Assembly (NCBI GenBank): GCA_013178225.1
Contig: JABLXE010000021.1
Span: 1-35,797 of the forward strand
DNA: 35,797 nucleotides
Reading direction: 5' to 3'
Origin: Methanotrichaceae archaeon
GTDB lineage: Archaea > Halobacteriota > Methanosarcinia > Methanotrichales > Methanotrichaceae
Part shown: positions 1 to 8,899 of the stretch, in pieces
How positions within the stretch are numbered: position 1 is the first letter of the stretch
Layout of the letters: each line of letters begins with the position of its first letter
The notes under the pieces: model-generated
Databases searched by the model: none
What the model saw: the letters and a program-made list of their open reading frames with translations, nothing else
What the model was told of the DNA's origin: nothing
Position numbers and translations under genes: made by a program

Positions 1-291
1 GACTCCAGAAAGGGCTTTCAGGCGGAAAATGCCTCTGGAAGCCTATTTCGCAATTGGTCATAGACTGTTCGGGTTGTGAGAATTATATGAATAATTCAGA
101 CTCTATAAAACTAGAACGGACGCGAAACAATTTCAGGACTCTACAAATGCAGTTCTCTTTTAAAATAAATTATTTTTTATCTTTGTCAAAGTTCCTAATT
201 AAGGAGCAAATTCTGCTTTTCTTCCCAAGGCGCTGCTTCCCATAACTACGTTACTCCTTTAATGAATTACCGACGAAAAAATATATGATGA
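1..291. other. AT-rich leader region without a recognisable gene
   Basis: No convincing coding frame is seen. The only structure noted is a perfect 7-bp inverted repeat with a 4-base loop at 80-97 (GAATTAT, loop ATGA, ATAATTC). A short open frame at 54-245 has low-complexity composition and no ribosome site, so it was not called. Confidence 0.5.
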
Positions 292-1107
292 ATGTTCTCG
301 TTTCAATTGCCAAGAACAGGAGGGAGATTCATAGCGAAGTGGTATATAATCCTGGCTGTTTTAGCTCTGGCCTTGATCGGCATGGCCGGTGCAGCCAACT
401 ATATGTACGAAAAGGCGTCGGTCAGGGGCGTCGGATACAAGGATGCGGAGATGATCATCTCCACTCAGTACGGCTTTAACGGTGCCAAGCTAGTGGAGAA
501 GGAGTCCGGATCTGGCAACGTGATTACCGAGAAGGTCGAGCTTGAGGCCGAGCGGCAGATCGATACTGGATGTTTTCCCAGGTTTGTGATTAACATCGGA
601 CAGTGGGTGGACTGGTCGATCAGGAGGGATTACATCAACTTCACCAAGGAGGCCGAGTTCGAGTACATGCCAGTCTCCTATCAGACCGGCACTTACGATC
701 AGAAATGGATAGAGAAGCTGTGCGTGCAGAACTACAGGATCGGCGCGGTCCTGACCGAGATGTACACTCACGCCGAGCACCTGCAGAAGACAACCGAGGT
801 CAGGACCCGGCTGTATCCAACTTACTGCGATGTGGTGCCGCCGGGAGTCACGGGTAGGTGCAGGCTGAAACCACCCTGCTGCACTGGCGTTTTAGAGGCC
901 AACCTGAACAGCAACGTGATCGGCGTCGCCCACATAGGCTGGCTGTCAAGAGATCCTGAGCCCGAGAGCAGCCTGAAGGGCCGCCACGCGGAGTACGGAC
1001 GATCGGTAGAGGACCTGACCGGGGTCTTCTCGGTCGAGAAGTTCATCCAGCTGTGGGGAAACTCGACCTGCAGCGCGATAAGCGTTGACTGGCTCCCCTG
1101 TCTCTAA
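292..1107 (+). CDS. membrane-anchored extracytoplasmic protein, unknown function
   Basis: This 271-residue protein was not recognised. Residues 1-16 are basic and polar, then a hydrophobic helix (about 17-36) looks like an uncleaved signal anchor. The rest is soluble and should lie outside the cell. It has several cysteines, clustered around residues 179-198 (a Cys-Arg-Leu-Lys-Pro-Pro-Cys-Cys stretch) and at the extreme C-terminus, which suggests disulfides. Codon usage is GC-rich like the housekeeping block. The start is uncertain: two ATG codons just upstream are out of frame and no clear ribosome site is visible. No operon partner: the next gene is 170 bases away. Confidence 0.7.
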   Translation: MFSFQLPRTGGRFIAKWYIILAVLALALIGMAGAANYMYEKASVRGVGYKDAEMIISTQYGFNGAKLVEKESGSGNVITEKVELEAERQIDTGCFPRFVINIGQWVDWSIRRDYINFTKEAEFEYMPVSYQTGTYDQKWIEKLCVQNYRIGAVLTEMYTHAEHLQKTTEVRTRLYPTYCDVVPPGVTGRCRLKPPCCTGVLEANLNSNVIGVAHIGWLSRDPEPESSLKGRHAEYGRSVEDLTGVFSVEKFIQLWGNSTCSAISVDWLPCL

Positions 1108-1277
1108 AACACAGCCCGACTCCGACTATTTTTTCTTCTCTTGACCCGGAGCCAATCCATTCGCAAGCTATTTTACGTGTGACGGAAGAAAAACCCTGAA
1201 TAACCAGGTTTAGGCACTTGAGGAAAGAGGAAAGCAATTCAGCGAACTCCGATGAAATGGGATAAAGGAAATCGCAA

Positions 1278-1502
1278 ATGAACGAAAAAGTTGGCTATCT
1301 CACCCGTTTAAAATACCTCTTCATAGCACTCTTGCTGTTTCTTCTGGGATTCGTCCTCATGCTGCAGTTCTTCCTGATCATAACCATACCTTTTGCTCTG
1401 GCGGTCTGGGCGTGGGCGGGAATCTTCGCCTATCTGGCTGCAAGCGGAAGGTCCTATAGAGACTTCAGCGAAACGATGCCCCAGTGGCGCGGGCGGCGAT
1501 AG
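1278..1502 (+). CDS. small two-helix membrane protein, unknown function
   Basis: This 74-residue protein has two hydrophobic segments, about residues 13-35 and 37-55, separated by only a few residues. A basic, Arg-rich C-terminal tail (ends WRGRR) probably faces the cytoplasm. A weak ribosome site (AAGGAAAT) precedes the ATG. The opposite-strand frame (1308-1520) is a shadow: the hydrophobic pattern makes sense only on this strand. No family was recognised. Confidence 0.6.
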   Translation: MNEKVGYLTRLKYLFIALLLFLLGFVLMLQFFLIITIPFALAVWAWAGIFAYLAASGRSYRDFSETMPQWRGRR

Positions 1503-1562
1503 ACCAAAAGTCCAGGCCAAACTCCTCTGCGCCCAGGAAAAACCGTCGCTTTTTCCGTTTGA

Positions 1563-2299
1563 CTAATACTCCCAAGCTCCCGCAACCGGGATCAGGCTGC
1601 CGGTCACGCTCTCCGGACTCTCCAATAGCAGCCAGCGAACCGTCTCGGCAATCTCGTGAGGCCGGACCGGACGGCCCCAGGGGATCTGTCTGGACATCTC
1701 GATCCTCTCCGCTTCGGTGGCTGCCTCTTCCTCCACCAGGCCAGGCAGATGGCGTTTACCCGGACTCCCTTTGGGGCCAGCGAGGGGGCAAGCGATTTGG
1801 TCAGTATCACTATTCCCGCTTTGGACACACAGTAAGCAGTGGACATGGGCCAGGCCTTCAGGTCCTCCACTCCGGAGAATGCGAAGTTCACGATGTGTCC
1901 CCGGCTATGGATGAGGTAGGGGAGCGCATGTCTGGTCACATGGTAGCAGGTGTGCAGTTTTAGCGCGATGGTCTTCTCCCACTCCTGACAGGTGACATTG
2001 CCGATTTCCGAGTAGCTGAACGGGCCGATCACGATGATGAGCGCATCCAGACCGCCCAATTCGCTGGCTGCTCGGGAAACCATCATTTCAGCCTTCTCGC
2101 TATCCGTCAGATCATAGCAGAACAGTTTGCAGCGGCAATTTTTCAAGGATAGGGTCTCTTGAATCGATCTTGCCTCACCCAGGTTACGGTGGTAGTGCAG
2201 GGCCAGGGAGGAGCAATACCGGCCCAGCTCCAGTGCTATGCTTTTGCCGACTCCTGAGCTTGCACCGGTGATGAGAGCGTTTCTGATCATAAAAACCAT
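1563..2299 (-). pseudogene. short-chain dehydrogenase/reductase, broken by a one-base frameshift
   Basis: A classical SDR of the FabG-like type, an NAD(P)H-dependent oxidoreductase of unknown substrate. The cofactor motif TGASSGVG is at residues 11-18 and the catalytic YxxxK is Y156/K160 (YCVSK) with a Ser before it. The frame is normal to VNAIC (residue 185), then runs into an Arg/Pro-rich tail atypical of SDRs. Adding one C to the CC near 1744-1746 (complement) restores the expected continuation: PGLVEEEAATEAERIEM, then a C-terminus with VTGSLIPVAGAWEY and a TAG stop at 1563-1565. The full-length product would be about 245 residues, a normal SDR length. The lesion is either a recent mutation or a consensus error. 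An alternative start is the Met three codons downstream (MIRNALITG). Confidence 0.85.
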
Positions 2300-2426
2300 C
2301 TTTTTTCAGCCGAACAGAGCAGCAAACGAAATTCGGCAGATTCTGCAAGCAAAACATCGCCTTAAATTATTTAATAAGTTTTCGGGCCTGAACCATGATC
2401 AATAAAAATTTATTAAGTACAATCAA

Positions 2427-2587
2427 TTAAAATTCCTTGATTTTATCTATCTCCTCGTAATAAACCAATCCGCAATTTCCGCAGGTGACAATGGCGACCG
2501 GCTGCTCTCTGGTCTTTCCTACCTTCAGAAGGCTCTCTCCGATCTCAACTCCCGTGTTTTTCCTCAGCGGGGACAGGCTCCAACCAT
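2427..2587 (-). pseudogene. small zinc-ribbon protein, frameshifted near its start
   Basis: A GGAGG site nine bases before ATG at 2587 marks the start. The frame reads MVGACPR and then meets TGA. If one base is added at that point the frame reads CPRCRKNTGVEIGES and goes on to VAIVTCGNCGLVYYEEID and a stop at 2427, about 53 residues. That gives a CPxC/CGNCG zinc ribbon, common in tiny archaeal DNA- or RNA-associated proteins. Like the SDR next door, the fault is a single missing base in a coding C/G context. I cannot name a family member. Confidence 0.6.
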
Positions 2588-2662
2588 TTTCTCATGCCTC
2601 CTTTGAATGAACGTGAAAGACAACCGGCCCCGGTCCTGGGGCCTCCTGTCTCTGAGTCCTGC

Positions 2663-3250
2663 TTACTCTATCGTGATCTCCTTTCCAACCCTCTTCTCCT
2701 TCTTTTCAAGCTCAACCGTCAGGACTCCGTTGTTGTAGGATGCCTTGGCCGATTCGGGATTAATAGACGAGGCCAGATCGATCATCTTGTAGAACTTGCG
2801 CTCATCATCGGTCTTGACCTCCACGCTCCCCTCGGCCACATCCAGCTTTATCTTCTCCTTGTCCACTCCGGGAAGCTCCACATAGATCTTGTAGTGGTCC
2901 TTTTCCTCCATCACGTCCACCATGGGCTCCCGGCCCACTGCCGGCTCAATTCCCCTGGCAGAGGGGCGGATGTTTCCGAACTCGCGGAAGACGGGCTCCT
3001 TTCCCGGCTCTGAGGTGTAGGAGAAGCCGTAGACGAACGGTCCGTAGCGCCGGACTACTCCGGAGGGTGTGCTCTCCTCATGCACCAGAGACTCCGCCTC
3101 GGGAGGCACCGACTCCTCAAAGCGCTTGATCATCTCATCGAAAGGCTCCCGGAACCAATCCTCTCCGAACACATCCTTCTTCTCGAAGGGCGTTCCTTTC
3201 CAGAAGTCCTCCATCATATCGAAGATTGACGGGTATCTCCTTCTCCACAT
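2663..3250 (-). CDS. Hsp20/alpha-crystallin small heat-shock protein (copy 1)
   Basis: A 195-residue ATP-independent holdase chaperone of the small heat-shock family, forming cytoplasmic oligomers. The alpha-crystallin domain covers about residues 105-190, with the typical YKIYVELPGVDKEKIKL strand-turn and the late motif YNNGVLTVELEKK (the family's A-x-x-x-n-G-v-L signature). The ending KEITIE holds the I-x-I type C-terminal anchor. A Phe- and Trp-containing N-terminal arm (about 1-60) precedes a linker with GPFVYGFSYTSEPGKEP. That linker is shared with the two other Hsp20 copies at 12.6 and 30 kb. A GGAG site nine bases before the ATG supports the start. It is transcribed alone, away from the broken genes downstream. 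Confidence 0.95.
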   Translation of the reverse strand: MWRRRYPSIFDMMEDFWKGTPFEKKDVFGEDWFREPFDEMIKRFEESVPPEAESLVHEESTPSGVVRRYGPFVYGFSYTSEPGKEPVFREFGNIRPSARGIEPAVGREPMVDVMEEKDHYKIYVELPGVDKEKIKLDVAEGSVEVKTDDERKFYKMIDLASSINPESAKASYNNGVLTVELEKKEKRVGKEITIE

Positions 3251-3339
3251 GGCTGTGATCTCCTTATCATTCTTTAGACTATTATCACCTCTGATGCAAA
3301 TTATAGCTTTACGAACTTATCATCCGGAAAATTTGCAAG

Positions 3340-4515
3340 CTAGAACTCCGAGAGGGTGAGCTGCACCGGAGCCTGCAAGAGCGAGCACTCAGTACGCCAC
3401 TTTTCGGATGGTGTTCTCAGCCCCTTTGCCATCTCCTCCAGGGCCTCGGGCAGAGTGGAAAATCTTCGAGGTGCCCCTTGCAAGGTCTCGCGCGCCGCTT
3501 CTCTTACCACCCACACCCCAAGCGGCGCCCAGTAGGCCTCAGATATCTCTCGCACTGCCAGGACCGCAGCCTGACAGCCTCGCTTTGCCAGATGCTCCAA
3601 AACTGCCAGGCGGGCGGCATAATAGCCACCTGCAAGCGAGCTGTAGCCCTTTTTTTCCCGGCTCTCCTCCCGGTCCGATCCAATCCATCCCTCCGGAGCC
3701 CAGGCCGAGCCTGCCATCCAGGTCTCCAGCAGCTCGAAGCTGTAGGGCCGGGGAAGCAGCAGTATCTCAAAATGGTTTCCGAGCCCTCCGCCTGAATACA
3801 GGAGATAATCGCTGATCAGCGGCCGATCGAATATCCGATCCCTGAGGGCCTTTCCGGTCATATCGTCGCAGGCGGTGATGGACCAGCGGGTGGGAACCAG
3901 CTTTCGTTCCTTTCCCAAGAGGCCCAGGGAAAGCAGCCGGGAGATGTGATCCATATCGATTCCCGAGGCATAAAGCTCTGCCACCGAATCGAAGGCCAGG
4001 GAGTCCCTGTCCTCCACCAGCTGGTCGACTTTTCTCGGAACCATCGGGTTGGTGGTGATCTCCATCTGCTGCAGTTCTCCGGAAGGTCCCGAGGGCGAGA
4101 GAACGCCGTCGAACTGCAGCCTTCCTCGCGGCGGCTTTAAAAATGACACTTCGGCTCCGACGGGATCCGAGGACATGGCCATCTGCTGACAGCTCTCCAG
4201 CACCTTGCCCGGCCAGCGCGCCTCCTTAACCGTGAGACGGGCCTCAGAGCGGACCATAGAGGCTCGCAGTGCGATGATCTCTCCCACGTCCATTCCCAGC
4301 GATGGTGCAGTGGCCTGAAGGTCATCGTGAAGCGGCAGCATCGGCCCGGCCCTGACCAGCGGGTAGCCCTTCCGGCCCACAAAGACCTCCGGCGGGGAGA
4401 GTCCTTCTATCTTTCGTCCTGCCCTGGGCAGCTCCGCCATCTCCTCCAGGCGGCGCAGAATGGGGCAGGCTGGACGCCCACAGAATCCCCGTCCCTTGCA
4501 GGTCACGCACTGCAT
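3340..4515 (-). CDS. nreA: DNA repair protein NreA, PCNA-interacting
   Basis: A 391-residue match to the archaeal NreA family (COG1602), which acts with the sliding clamp PCNA in DNA damage tolerance. The N-terminus has four cysteines (C3, C6, C12, C17) arranged like a small zinc-binding motif. The C-terminus ends QLTLSEF, a good match to the PCNA-interacting peptide pattern (Q-x-x-hydrophobic-x-x-aromatic) in the expected terminal position. Length is typical. It is divergent from hisI with only 46 bases between the start codons. A TATA-like element about 28 bases upstream implies a leaderless or nearly leaderless transcript. Biochemical activity of the family is still poorly defined. Confidence 0.9.
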   Translation of the reverse strand: MQCVTCKGRGFCGRPACPILRRLEEMAELPRAGRKIEGLSPPEVFVGRKGYPLVRAGPMLPLHDDLQATAPSLGMDVGEIIALRASMVRSEARLTVKEARWPGKVLESCQQMAMSSDPVGAEVSFLKPPRGRLQFDGVLSPSGPSGELQQMEITTNPMVPRKVDQLVEDRDSLAFDSVAELYASGIDMDHISRLLSLGLLGKERKLVPTRWSITACDDMTGKALRDRIFDRPLISDYLLYSGGGLGNHFEILLLPRPYSFELLETWMAGSAWAPEGWIGSDREESREKKGYSSLAGGYYAARLAVLEHLAKRGCQAAVLAVREISEAYWAPLGVWVVREAARETLQGAPRRFSTLPEALEEMAKGLRTPSEKWRTECSLLQAPVQLTLSEF

Positions 4516-4529
4516 GGTCCTTCAATTAG

Positions 4530-4548
4530 GACTTTATAGGATATATCC
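4530..4548. promoter_or_regulatory. divergent TATA elements between nreA and hisI
   Basis: The 46-base gap holds two AT-rich boxes: TTTATA at 4533-4538, about 25-28 bases before the hisI ATG, and GATATATCC around 4540-4548, about 28 bases before the nreA ATG on the other strand. Archaeal transcription starts roughly 25 bases from the TATA box, so both messages should be leaderless. This is inferred from spacing only. Confidence 0.5.
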
Positions 4549-4561
4549 ATCTCTGACAAAC

Positions 4562-4897
4562 ATGGACAAGCTGATCCCCGCCATCGCCCAGGACTGGAAA
4601 ACCCGCGAAGTGCTGATGCTGGCCTACATGAACGGGGAAGCCCTGCAAAAGACCAGGGAGACCGGCCGGGCCCACTACTGGTCCCGTTCTAGAGGCAAGC
4701 TCTGGTTGAAGGGCGAGTCCTCCGGCCACTATCAGGAGGTCATGGAGATCAGGATCGACTGCGACCAGGACGCCATACTGCTTTTAGTAAAGCAAGAGGG
4801 CGGGGCCTGCCACACTGGCTATAGGTCCTGCTTCTACCGTACCATCGACGGACAGATAGTGGGAGATAAGGTGTTTGAGCCTGAAGATGTCTACTGA
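4562..4897 (+). CDS. hisI: phosphoribosyl-AMP cyclohydrolase (histidine biosynthesis)
   Basis: A 111-residue enzyme that opens the purine ring of phosphoribosyl-AMP, the third step of histidine synthesis, in the cytoplasm. The family's metal-binding motifs are present: CDQD at 67-70 and [10 protein letters not shown] at 81-90. The N-terminal [20 protein letters not shown] pattern is also typical. This is the stand-alone HisI form without a fused HisE domain. The ATG at 4562 matches family length, and no ribosome site precedes it, in line with a leaderless transcript from the 4533 TATA box. Its end overlaps the radical SAM gene, so the two are probably co-transcribed. No other his gene lies in the window. 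Confidence 0.95.
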   Translation: MDKLIPAIAQDWKTREVLMLAYMNGEALQKTRETGRAHYWSRSRGKLWLKGESSGHYQEVMEIRIDCDQDAILLLVKQEGGACHTGYRSCFYRTIDGQIVGDKVFEPEDVY

Positions 4898-5984
4898 AAG
4901 GTCCTATCCTCTTTACCGCAGTCCACTTCTGGAGGTGGAGGCTCACCTGGTGGATGGCCGTATCAGGGTGAAGCTCAGAGGTCCTCTCTCGGCCATGCCC
5001 CAGGTCAGATCCTCGGTGGAGATGTTCGAGGGCCAGATCCCGGCCCATGCCGGAGAAGAGCTGTGCCTTTCCACCTGGCTTCCTCCCTTAGGCAGCCGGG
5101 CCTTCGACCGCCTGGCCAAAAGCCAGCTCAAGGCTTTGCTGGGCCTGAGAACTCCCGATCAGGTGACCATATCCATCACCGAGGAGTGTCCCAACCGCTG
5201 CCAGCACTGTGCACTTCCCGACAGCGGACAGAAGCTCTGCCTCAGTCCCGAAGCCGTCAGAAAGGTGATCGACCAGGTGCTGGATCTCGGGACCACGACG
5301 GTCATATTCGACGGCGGTGAGCCCACACTGTACAAAGAGCTTCCTGATGTGGTGCGGCATGTGGACGGCCGGGCAGTTTCCACATTGTTCACTTCCGGAG
5401 CAGGCTTCAGTTCAACTCTGGCCGATAAGCTCAAGGAAGCCGGCCTGTATGCGGTGAACGTGAGCCTTGACAGTCCCGTCGCCGAGGAGCACGATCTGAT
5501 GCGCGGAAGGTCGGGAGTCTTTGAGGATGCCATGAGGGCGGCCGAAAATGCCCTGGCAGCAGGCCTTCTGGTGGACCTCTACGTGGTTCTGCGGCCGGAG
5601 AATGTCTGTCATCTGCAGAGATTCCACGATCTGGCAAGGGAGGTCGGGGCTCATGAGCTGACCTTCTTCGAGGTTGTGCCCACCGGGCGATGGATGGGCA
5701 AAAAGGATGTCGCCCTCTCGGATCGTGATCATGCTGCCTTGCAGCACTTCGTGGCCTGTGCTGATGCTCCCCGCATCTTCTCCGTTCCCGATGCTCTGAG
5801 GCGCTTTGGCTGCTTTGCCGGACGGAGCTGGATGCATATCACTCCTGCCGGGGACGTGTACCCCTGTGCTTGCGTCCCGCAAGCTCTGGGAAACATCTTC
5901 AAAGAACCGGTTAAGGATATCTGGCGCAAGATGGGCAGCCTGACGTATCCCGGGAGCAAAAAGTGCCCTATGCGAAATTCCTGA
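4887..5984 (+). CDS. radical SAM protein with SPASM-like C-terminus
   Basis: A radical S-adenosylmethionine enzyme of unknown substrate. The [4Fe-4S] motif C-x3-C-x2-C is CPNRCQHC at residues 101-108, preceded by about 95 residues that I do not recognise. Typical elements follow: the GGEPTL segment, then SLDSP. Near the end, [22 protein letters not shown] and KKCPM supply extra cysteines, as in SPASM/AhbD-NirJ-like enzymes for auxiliary clusters. The ATG at 4887 overlaps hisI by 11 bases; a TTG at 4875 with GGGAG nine bases upstream is an alternative start. The C-terminus stops abruptly after KCPMRNS. Shifting frame by one base gives [19 protein letters not shown], so the end may be frameshifted. 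It could be a peptide- or heme-modifying enzyme, but the sequence does not settle this. Confidence 0.85.
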   Translation: MSTERSYPLYRSPLLEVEAHLVDGRIRVKLRGPLSAMPQVRSSVEMFEGQIPAHAGEELCLSTWLPPLGSRAFDRLAKSQLKALLGLRTPDQVTISITEECPNRCQHCALPDSGQKLCLSPEAVRKVIDQVLDLGTTTVIFDGGEPTLYKELPDVVRHVDGRAVSTLFTSGAGFSSTLADKLKEAGLYAVNVSLDSPVAEEHDLMRGRSGVFEDAMRAAENALAAGLLVDLYVVLRPENVCHLQRFHDLAREVGAHELTFFEVVPTGRWMGKKDVALSDRDHAALQHFVACADAPRIFSVPDALRRFGCFAGRSWMHITPAGDVYPCACVPQALGNIFKEPVKDIWRKMGSLTYPGSKKCPMRNS

Positions 5985-6084
5985 ATTTTATTCCCTTTTT
6001 GAGCAAAATTGTCGATTTAAGCTCCCTCCTGAAGGACATATGAATCAAAATAAATTATTATTTGGCACAGCTACCATCAATAAA

Positions 6085-6092
6085 TCTATATA
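6085..6092 (+). promoter_or_regulatory. TATA box of the CBS-domain regulator gene
   Basis: TCTATATA lies 26 bases before the ATG at 6111 and 41 before the in-frame ATG at 6126. The expected transcription start is near 6112-6115, which would put the 6111 ATG at or just before the message start and so favours 6126. Confidence 0.5.
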
Positions 6093-6110
6093 GGACATTA
6101 ATCATGATGA

Positions 6111-6992
6111 ATGTCCGATCGAATTATGGAATTAACACCAGTCCAGAGAGACATTTTAACCGCACTGATCAACATTCATCGCGTTGAGGGGCGGGCGGTC
6201 AAGGGCGAGGAGATCGCCGAGCTGATCGACCGCAACCCGGGCACCATCAGAAACCAGATGCAGTCTTTGAAGGCCTTGAACCTGGTAGAGGGCGTTCCAG
6301 GTCCCAAGGGGGGCTATAAGGCCACCGGCGCGGCTTACGAAGCCCTGAACATCGATGCCACGGGCGAGACCGTGGTGGTGCCGGTCACGAGAAACGGCGT
6401 GGTGGTCGATGGCGCGACTGCCAGCGAGATAGTCTTCAACAAGGTCATGCACTCCCATCAGTGCGACGGCGTGGTCAGAATCATCGGCAATATCCGCGAT
6501 TTCAACGTTGGTGACGAGATCGAGGTCGGCCCGACTCCAGTCAACCGTCTCTACGTGCGCGGCGACGTGATGGGAAGAGACGATACCATGAGCCGGCTCA
6601 TCCTGCACATCAAAGAGATGATCTCCGTTCCCAAGGTGTCCATCAAGAAGGTTGCCCGAAGGGCAGTGAGGATCGCGCCCAACCTCTCTTTGCAGGAGGC
6701 TTCCAGGATCCTGGTGCACAACGGTGTTCAGGAAGCACTGGTGGACGACAGCTCTCCCGGGCTGATCAATCAGGCCGATATAGCCCGCGCCGTGGCCGAA
6801 GGCAGGTCCGGGGTGGAGGTCAGATCGATTATGACCCGCGGTTTCCTGACCATAGATTCGGAGGAGCCCATTTACGAAGCCATTAAGATGCTGGGCCGGA
6901 CCGGCGCCAGCCAGCTGGTGGTCTCCGAAGACGGCGTGCTGTGGGGAATAATCACTCCCGGCGACCTGATCAAGACCCTTACTCCGGCCTGA
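6111..6992 (+). CDS. HTH/CBS-domain transcriptional regulator
   Basis: A 293-residue predicted regulator of the archaeal COG2524 type. Residues 6-75 form a winged helix-turn-helix (ELTPVQRDILTAL, then IAELIDRNPGTIRNQMQSLK, the recognition part). A beta-rich middle domain runs from about 85 to 170. Two CBS domains follow (about 175-230 and 235-292), a pair that usually binds adenosyl ligands. It is therefore a candidate energy- or metabolite-sensing regulator; the targets are unknown. The real start may be the in-frame ATG at 6126 (MELTPVQ), which fits the TATA spacing better. Its 3' end overlaps convergent pyrH by 14 bases. Confidence 0.85.
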   Translation: MSDRIMELTPVQRDILTALINIHRVEGRAVKGEEIAELIDRNPGTIRNQMQSLKALNLVEGVPGPKGGYKATGAAYEALNIDATGETVVVPVTRNGVVVDGATASEIVFNKVMHSHQCDGVVRIIGNIRDFNVGDEIEVGPTPVNRLYVRGDVMGRDDTMSRLILHIKEMISVPKVSIKKVARRAVRIAPNLSLQEASRILVHNGVQEALVDDSSPGLINQADIARAVAEGRSGVEVRSIMTRGFLTIDSEEPIYEAIKMLGRTGASQLVVSEDGVLWGIITPGDLIKTLTPA

Positions 6993-7653
6993 TCTCCGTC
7001 CCGTCGTGCCCTCCCAGGGCACCTCTTTTCAGGTTCTCCAGATTTTTTCCCAGGACCACTGAAGTGGGTATGAGGCTCCTCTGGATGATCTTGGCCGCCA
7101 GAGGATCAATAGGCGATCTGGAGCCGGCTTTCATATCCGTCTGCATGGCCATATCGGCCAGCTCGGCGTGAGTCAGCCTTTCATACTTCCGGGCCGAAGG
7201 GTCAACCTCCGGATCTGCGGTGTAAACTCCGTCCACAGAGGTGGCGATAATCAGCTTGTCAGCGCCGACATACTCGGCCAGCATGGCGGAGACAGCATCG
7301 GTGGTCTGGCCGGGTGACAGCCCTCCCATCACCACTACGATTCCGGGGGCGCTGAGCGCCGCGGCCTGAGCGTAAGAATCGGGAATCTCCTGTCGCGTGT
7401 TCTTTTCCAGGGCGGCAATCAGCAGCGAAGCATTGAGCTTGGTGGCTCCGATTCCTATCAGATCGCAGAAGACCTCGGAGGCCCCCAGCGCCCGTGCCTT
7501 GGCGATGTACTCCCGGGCGATCTTTCCGCCGCCCACTACTACAAATATCCGGTGCTCGGAGGCGAGTTCTTTCAGGGCTTGGGCATACCCCTTCAGGCTC
7601 TGGGCATCGCGGCCCGCCAGGATAGAGCCGCCTAGAGAATAGACCAATATCAT
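6979..7653 (-). CDS. pyrH: UMP kinase, archaeal type
   Basis: A 224-residue amino-acid-kinase-fold enzyme that phosphorylates UMP to UDP in pyrimidine synthesis. Markers are the N-terminal LVYSLGGSIL, the VVVGGGKIAREY nucleotide/substrate loop, the TTDAVSAMLAE segment and DGVYTADPEVDP near residues 147-158. The length suits the short archaeal PyrH form. A TATA-like TTTTTATC on this strand (7678-7686) sits about 28 bases before the ATG and no ribosome site is visible, so the mRNA is probably leaderless. It converges with the CBS regulator, overlapping by 14 bases. Confidence 0.93.
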   Translation of the reverse strand: MILVYSLGGSILAGRDAQSLKGYAQALKELASEHRIFVVVGGGKIAREYIAKARALGASEVFCDLIGIGATKLNASLLIAALEKNTRQEIPDSYAQAAALSAPGIVVVMGGLSPGQTTDAVSAMLAEYVGADKLIIATSVDGVYTADPEVDPSARKYERLTHAELADMAMQTDMKAGSRSPIDPLAAKIIQRSLIPTSVVLGKNLENLKRGALGGHDGTEIRPE

Positions 7654-8148
7654 GAGGATGGGCTAGCAGGGCGAGGGGATAAAAAGATTGTTGTAGGGCC
7701 CTTTGGTCTTCATTCCCGTTGGTAATACTCGGTTCGCTTTGTGTGGCTCGCCATAGTCCGAGCAGGCATTGCCAAATTTTGCCCAGGAGTCTCTCTTTCG
7801 CCCCTGATGTCGCCGATTCACATGAGATTTCAGATCGGGACTGATGGCAGTTCGCTCTTTCGATGTCTTTGACAAGTATTTCCCGAACTACTTCGGGATA
7901 AATTCAAAAGTCCTTGTGGTGCCAATCCAGGGGGTGAAGTCAGGTCAGGCGGCTCGTTTGTCCTCTGACTCCCGGATGGATAGATCTTCAACAATTAAAA
8001 TTAAAACATATCTGCAACAAGGCACTCCCCAAATTGGCCAAATTATTGGCTGAGGTCATTCAAGCTAAACGTTCAATACTTTAGAGAGATAACGCCACGA
8101 TAGACTGACTCTGAAGATCAGACGAAAAAAGAGTTGTGCAGAGGTTCT
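7654..8148. other. intergenic region between pyrH and adk with one hairpin
   Basis: Nearly 500 bases without a convincing gene. It contains the pyrH TATA box (7678-7686, minus strand) and a perfect 7-bp hairpin at 7881-7898 (TCCCGAA, loop CTAC, TTCGGGA). Short frames at 7663-7875 (minus) and 7844-8053 (plus) show no family resemblance. Both genes flanking the gap run leftward, so the gap lies downstream of adk and upstream of pyrH; the hairpin could be an RNA element or a terminator. Confidence 0.4.
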
Positions 8149-8793
8149 TTAAATCTTATCCAGCTTCTTGGCTACTTCGTCGAAGATCTCTTTGATGTCG
8201 CCCACCCCGAGAACTGTGGCCACGAGCCCCTTCTTGTTGTAGTAGTCGATGAGGGGTTGGGTCTGGGCATGGTAGGCGTTCAGCCGCTGCTTGACTGTCT
8301 CCTCGTTATCGTCAGCCCTCTGGTACAGGTCTCCGCCGCAGGCGTCGCATTTTCCTTCGACCTTGGGCTTATTGAATATAACGTGGTAGGTAGCGCCGCA
8401 CTTGCACATCCTTCTGCCTGTGACGCGCTTGACCAGCTCGGCATCGGGAACATCGATGTTCAGGACGACATCGATCTTCTGGCCAAGAGCGGGAAGAATC
8501 TTGTCCAGTGCCTCTGCCTGGGGCATGGTCCGGGGGAAGCCGTCCAGCATCCAGCCGCCCTTGACGTCATCCTTGGCCAGCCTGTCCTTGATGATGTCAA
8601 TGAGAAGTGCGTCCGGAACCAGTTTGCCGGCGTCCATGAACTTCTTGGCCTCGACTCCCAAGGCAGTTCCGTTTCTCACGTTCTCTCTCAGTATGTCACC
8701 AGTGGAGACGTGCTTTACGTGGTATCTATCGACGATCATCTTGGCCTGTGTGCCCTTGCCGGATCCCGGTGGACCGATCAGAATAATATCCAT
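8149..8793 (-). CDS. adk: adenylate kinase, zinc-lid (bacterial-type) form
   Basis: A 214-residue enzyme that interconverts ATP+AMP and 2 ADP. The P-loop GPPGSGKGT is at 7-15. STGDILRE and the LDGFPRTMPQA loop (about 84-94) are family signatures. The lid domain has four cysteines, C130/C132 and C149/C152, so it binds zinc structurally. This is the long bacterial/eukaryotic-like Adk found in Methanosarcinales, not the short trimeric AdkA. A strong GGAGG ribosome site lies eight bases before the ATG, and a T/A-rich box at about 8867-8876 suggests a leader of around 50 bases. Confidence 0.96.
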   Translation of the reverse strand: MDIILIGPPGSGKGTQAKMIVDRYHVKHVSTGDILRENVRNGTALGVEAKKFMDAGKLVPDALLIDIIKDRLAKDDVKGGWMLDGFPRTMPQAEALDKILPALGQKIDVVLNIDVPDAELVKRVTGRRMCKCGATYHVIFNKPKVEGKCDACGGDLYQRADDNEETVKQRLNAYHAQTQPLIDYYNKKGLVATVLGVGDIKEIFDEVAKKLDKI

Positions 8794-8899
8794 TCCAATA
8801 TCCTCCTTTTCCCTTTGTCAGAGCAGCTAATGCCGCCTTTTTGGCGTGGACTGATATAATGGCATACTTTAAAAAACCTTTCTCGCTGGAGAATGGCGC

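Noticed and set aside
6156-7022. 288-codon minus-strand frame
   Set aside because: It is a shadow of the CBS-domain regulator, whose domains are clear on the plus strand.
7790-7850. C/D-box-like sRNA (TGATG and CTGA near 7806-7842)
   Set aside because: The C box is not a proper match and there is no second C'/D' pair at sensible spacing.
7663-8053. Two short frames in the pyrH-adk gap
   Set aside because: Neither has a ribosome site or a recognisable product, and they overlap on opposite strands.
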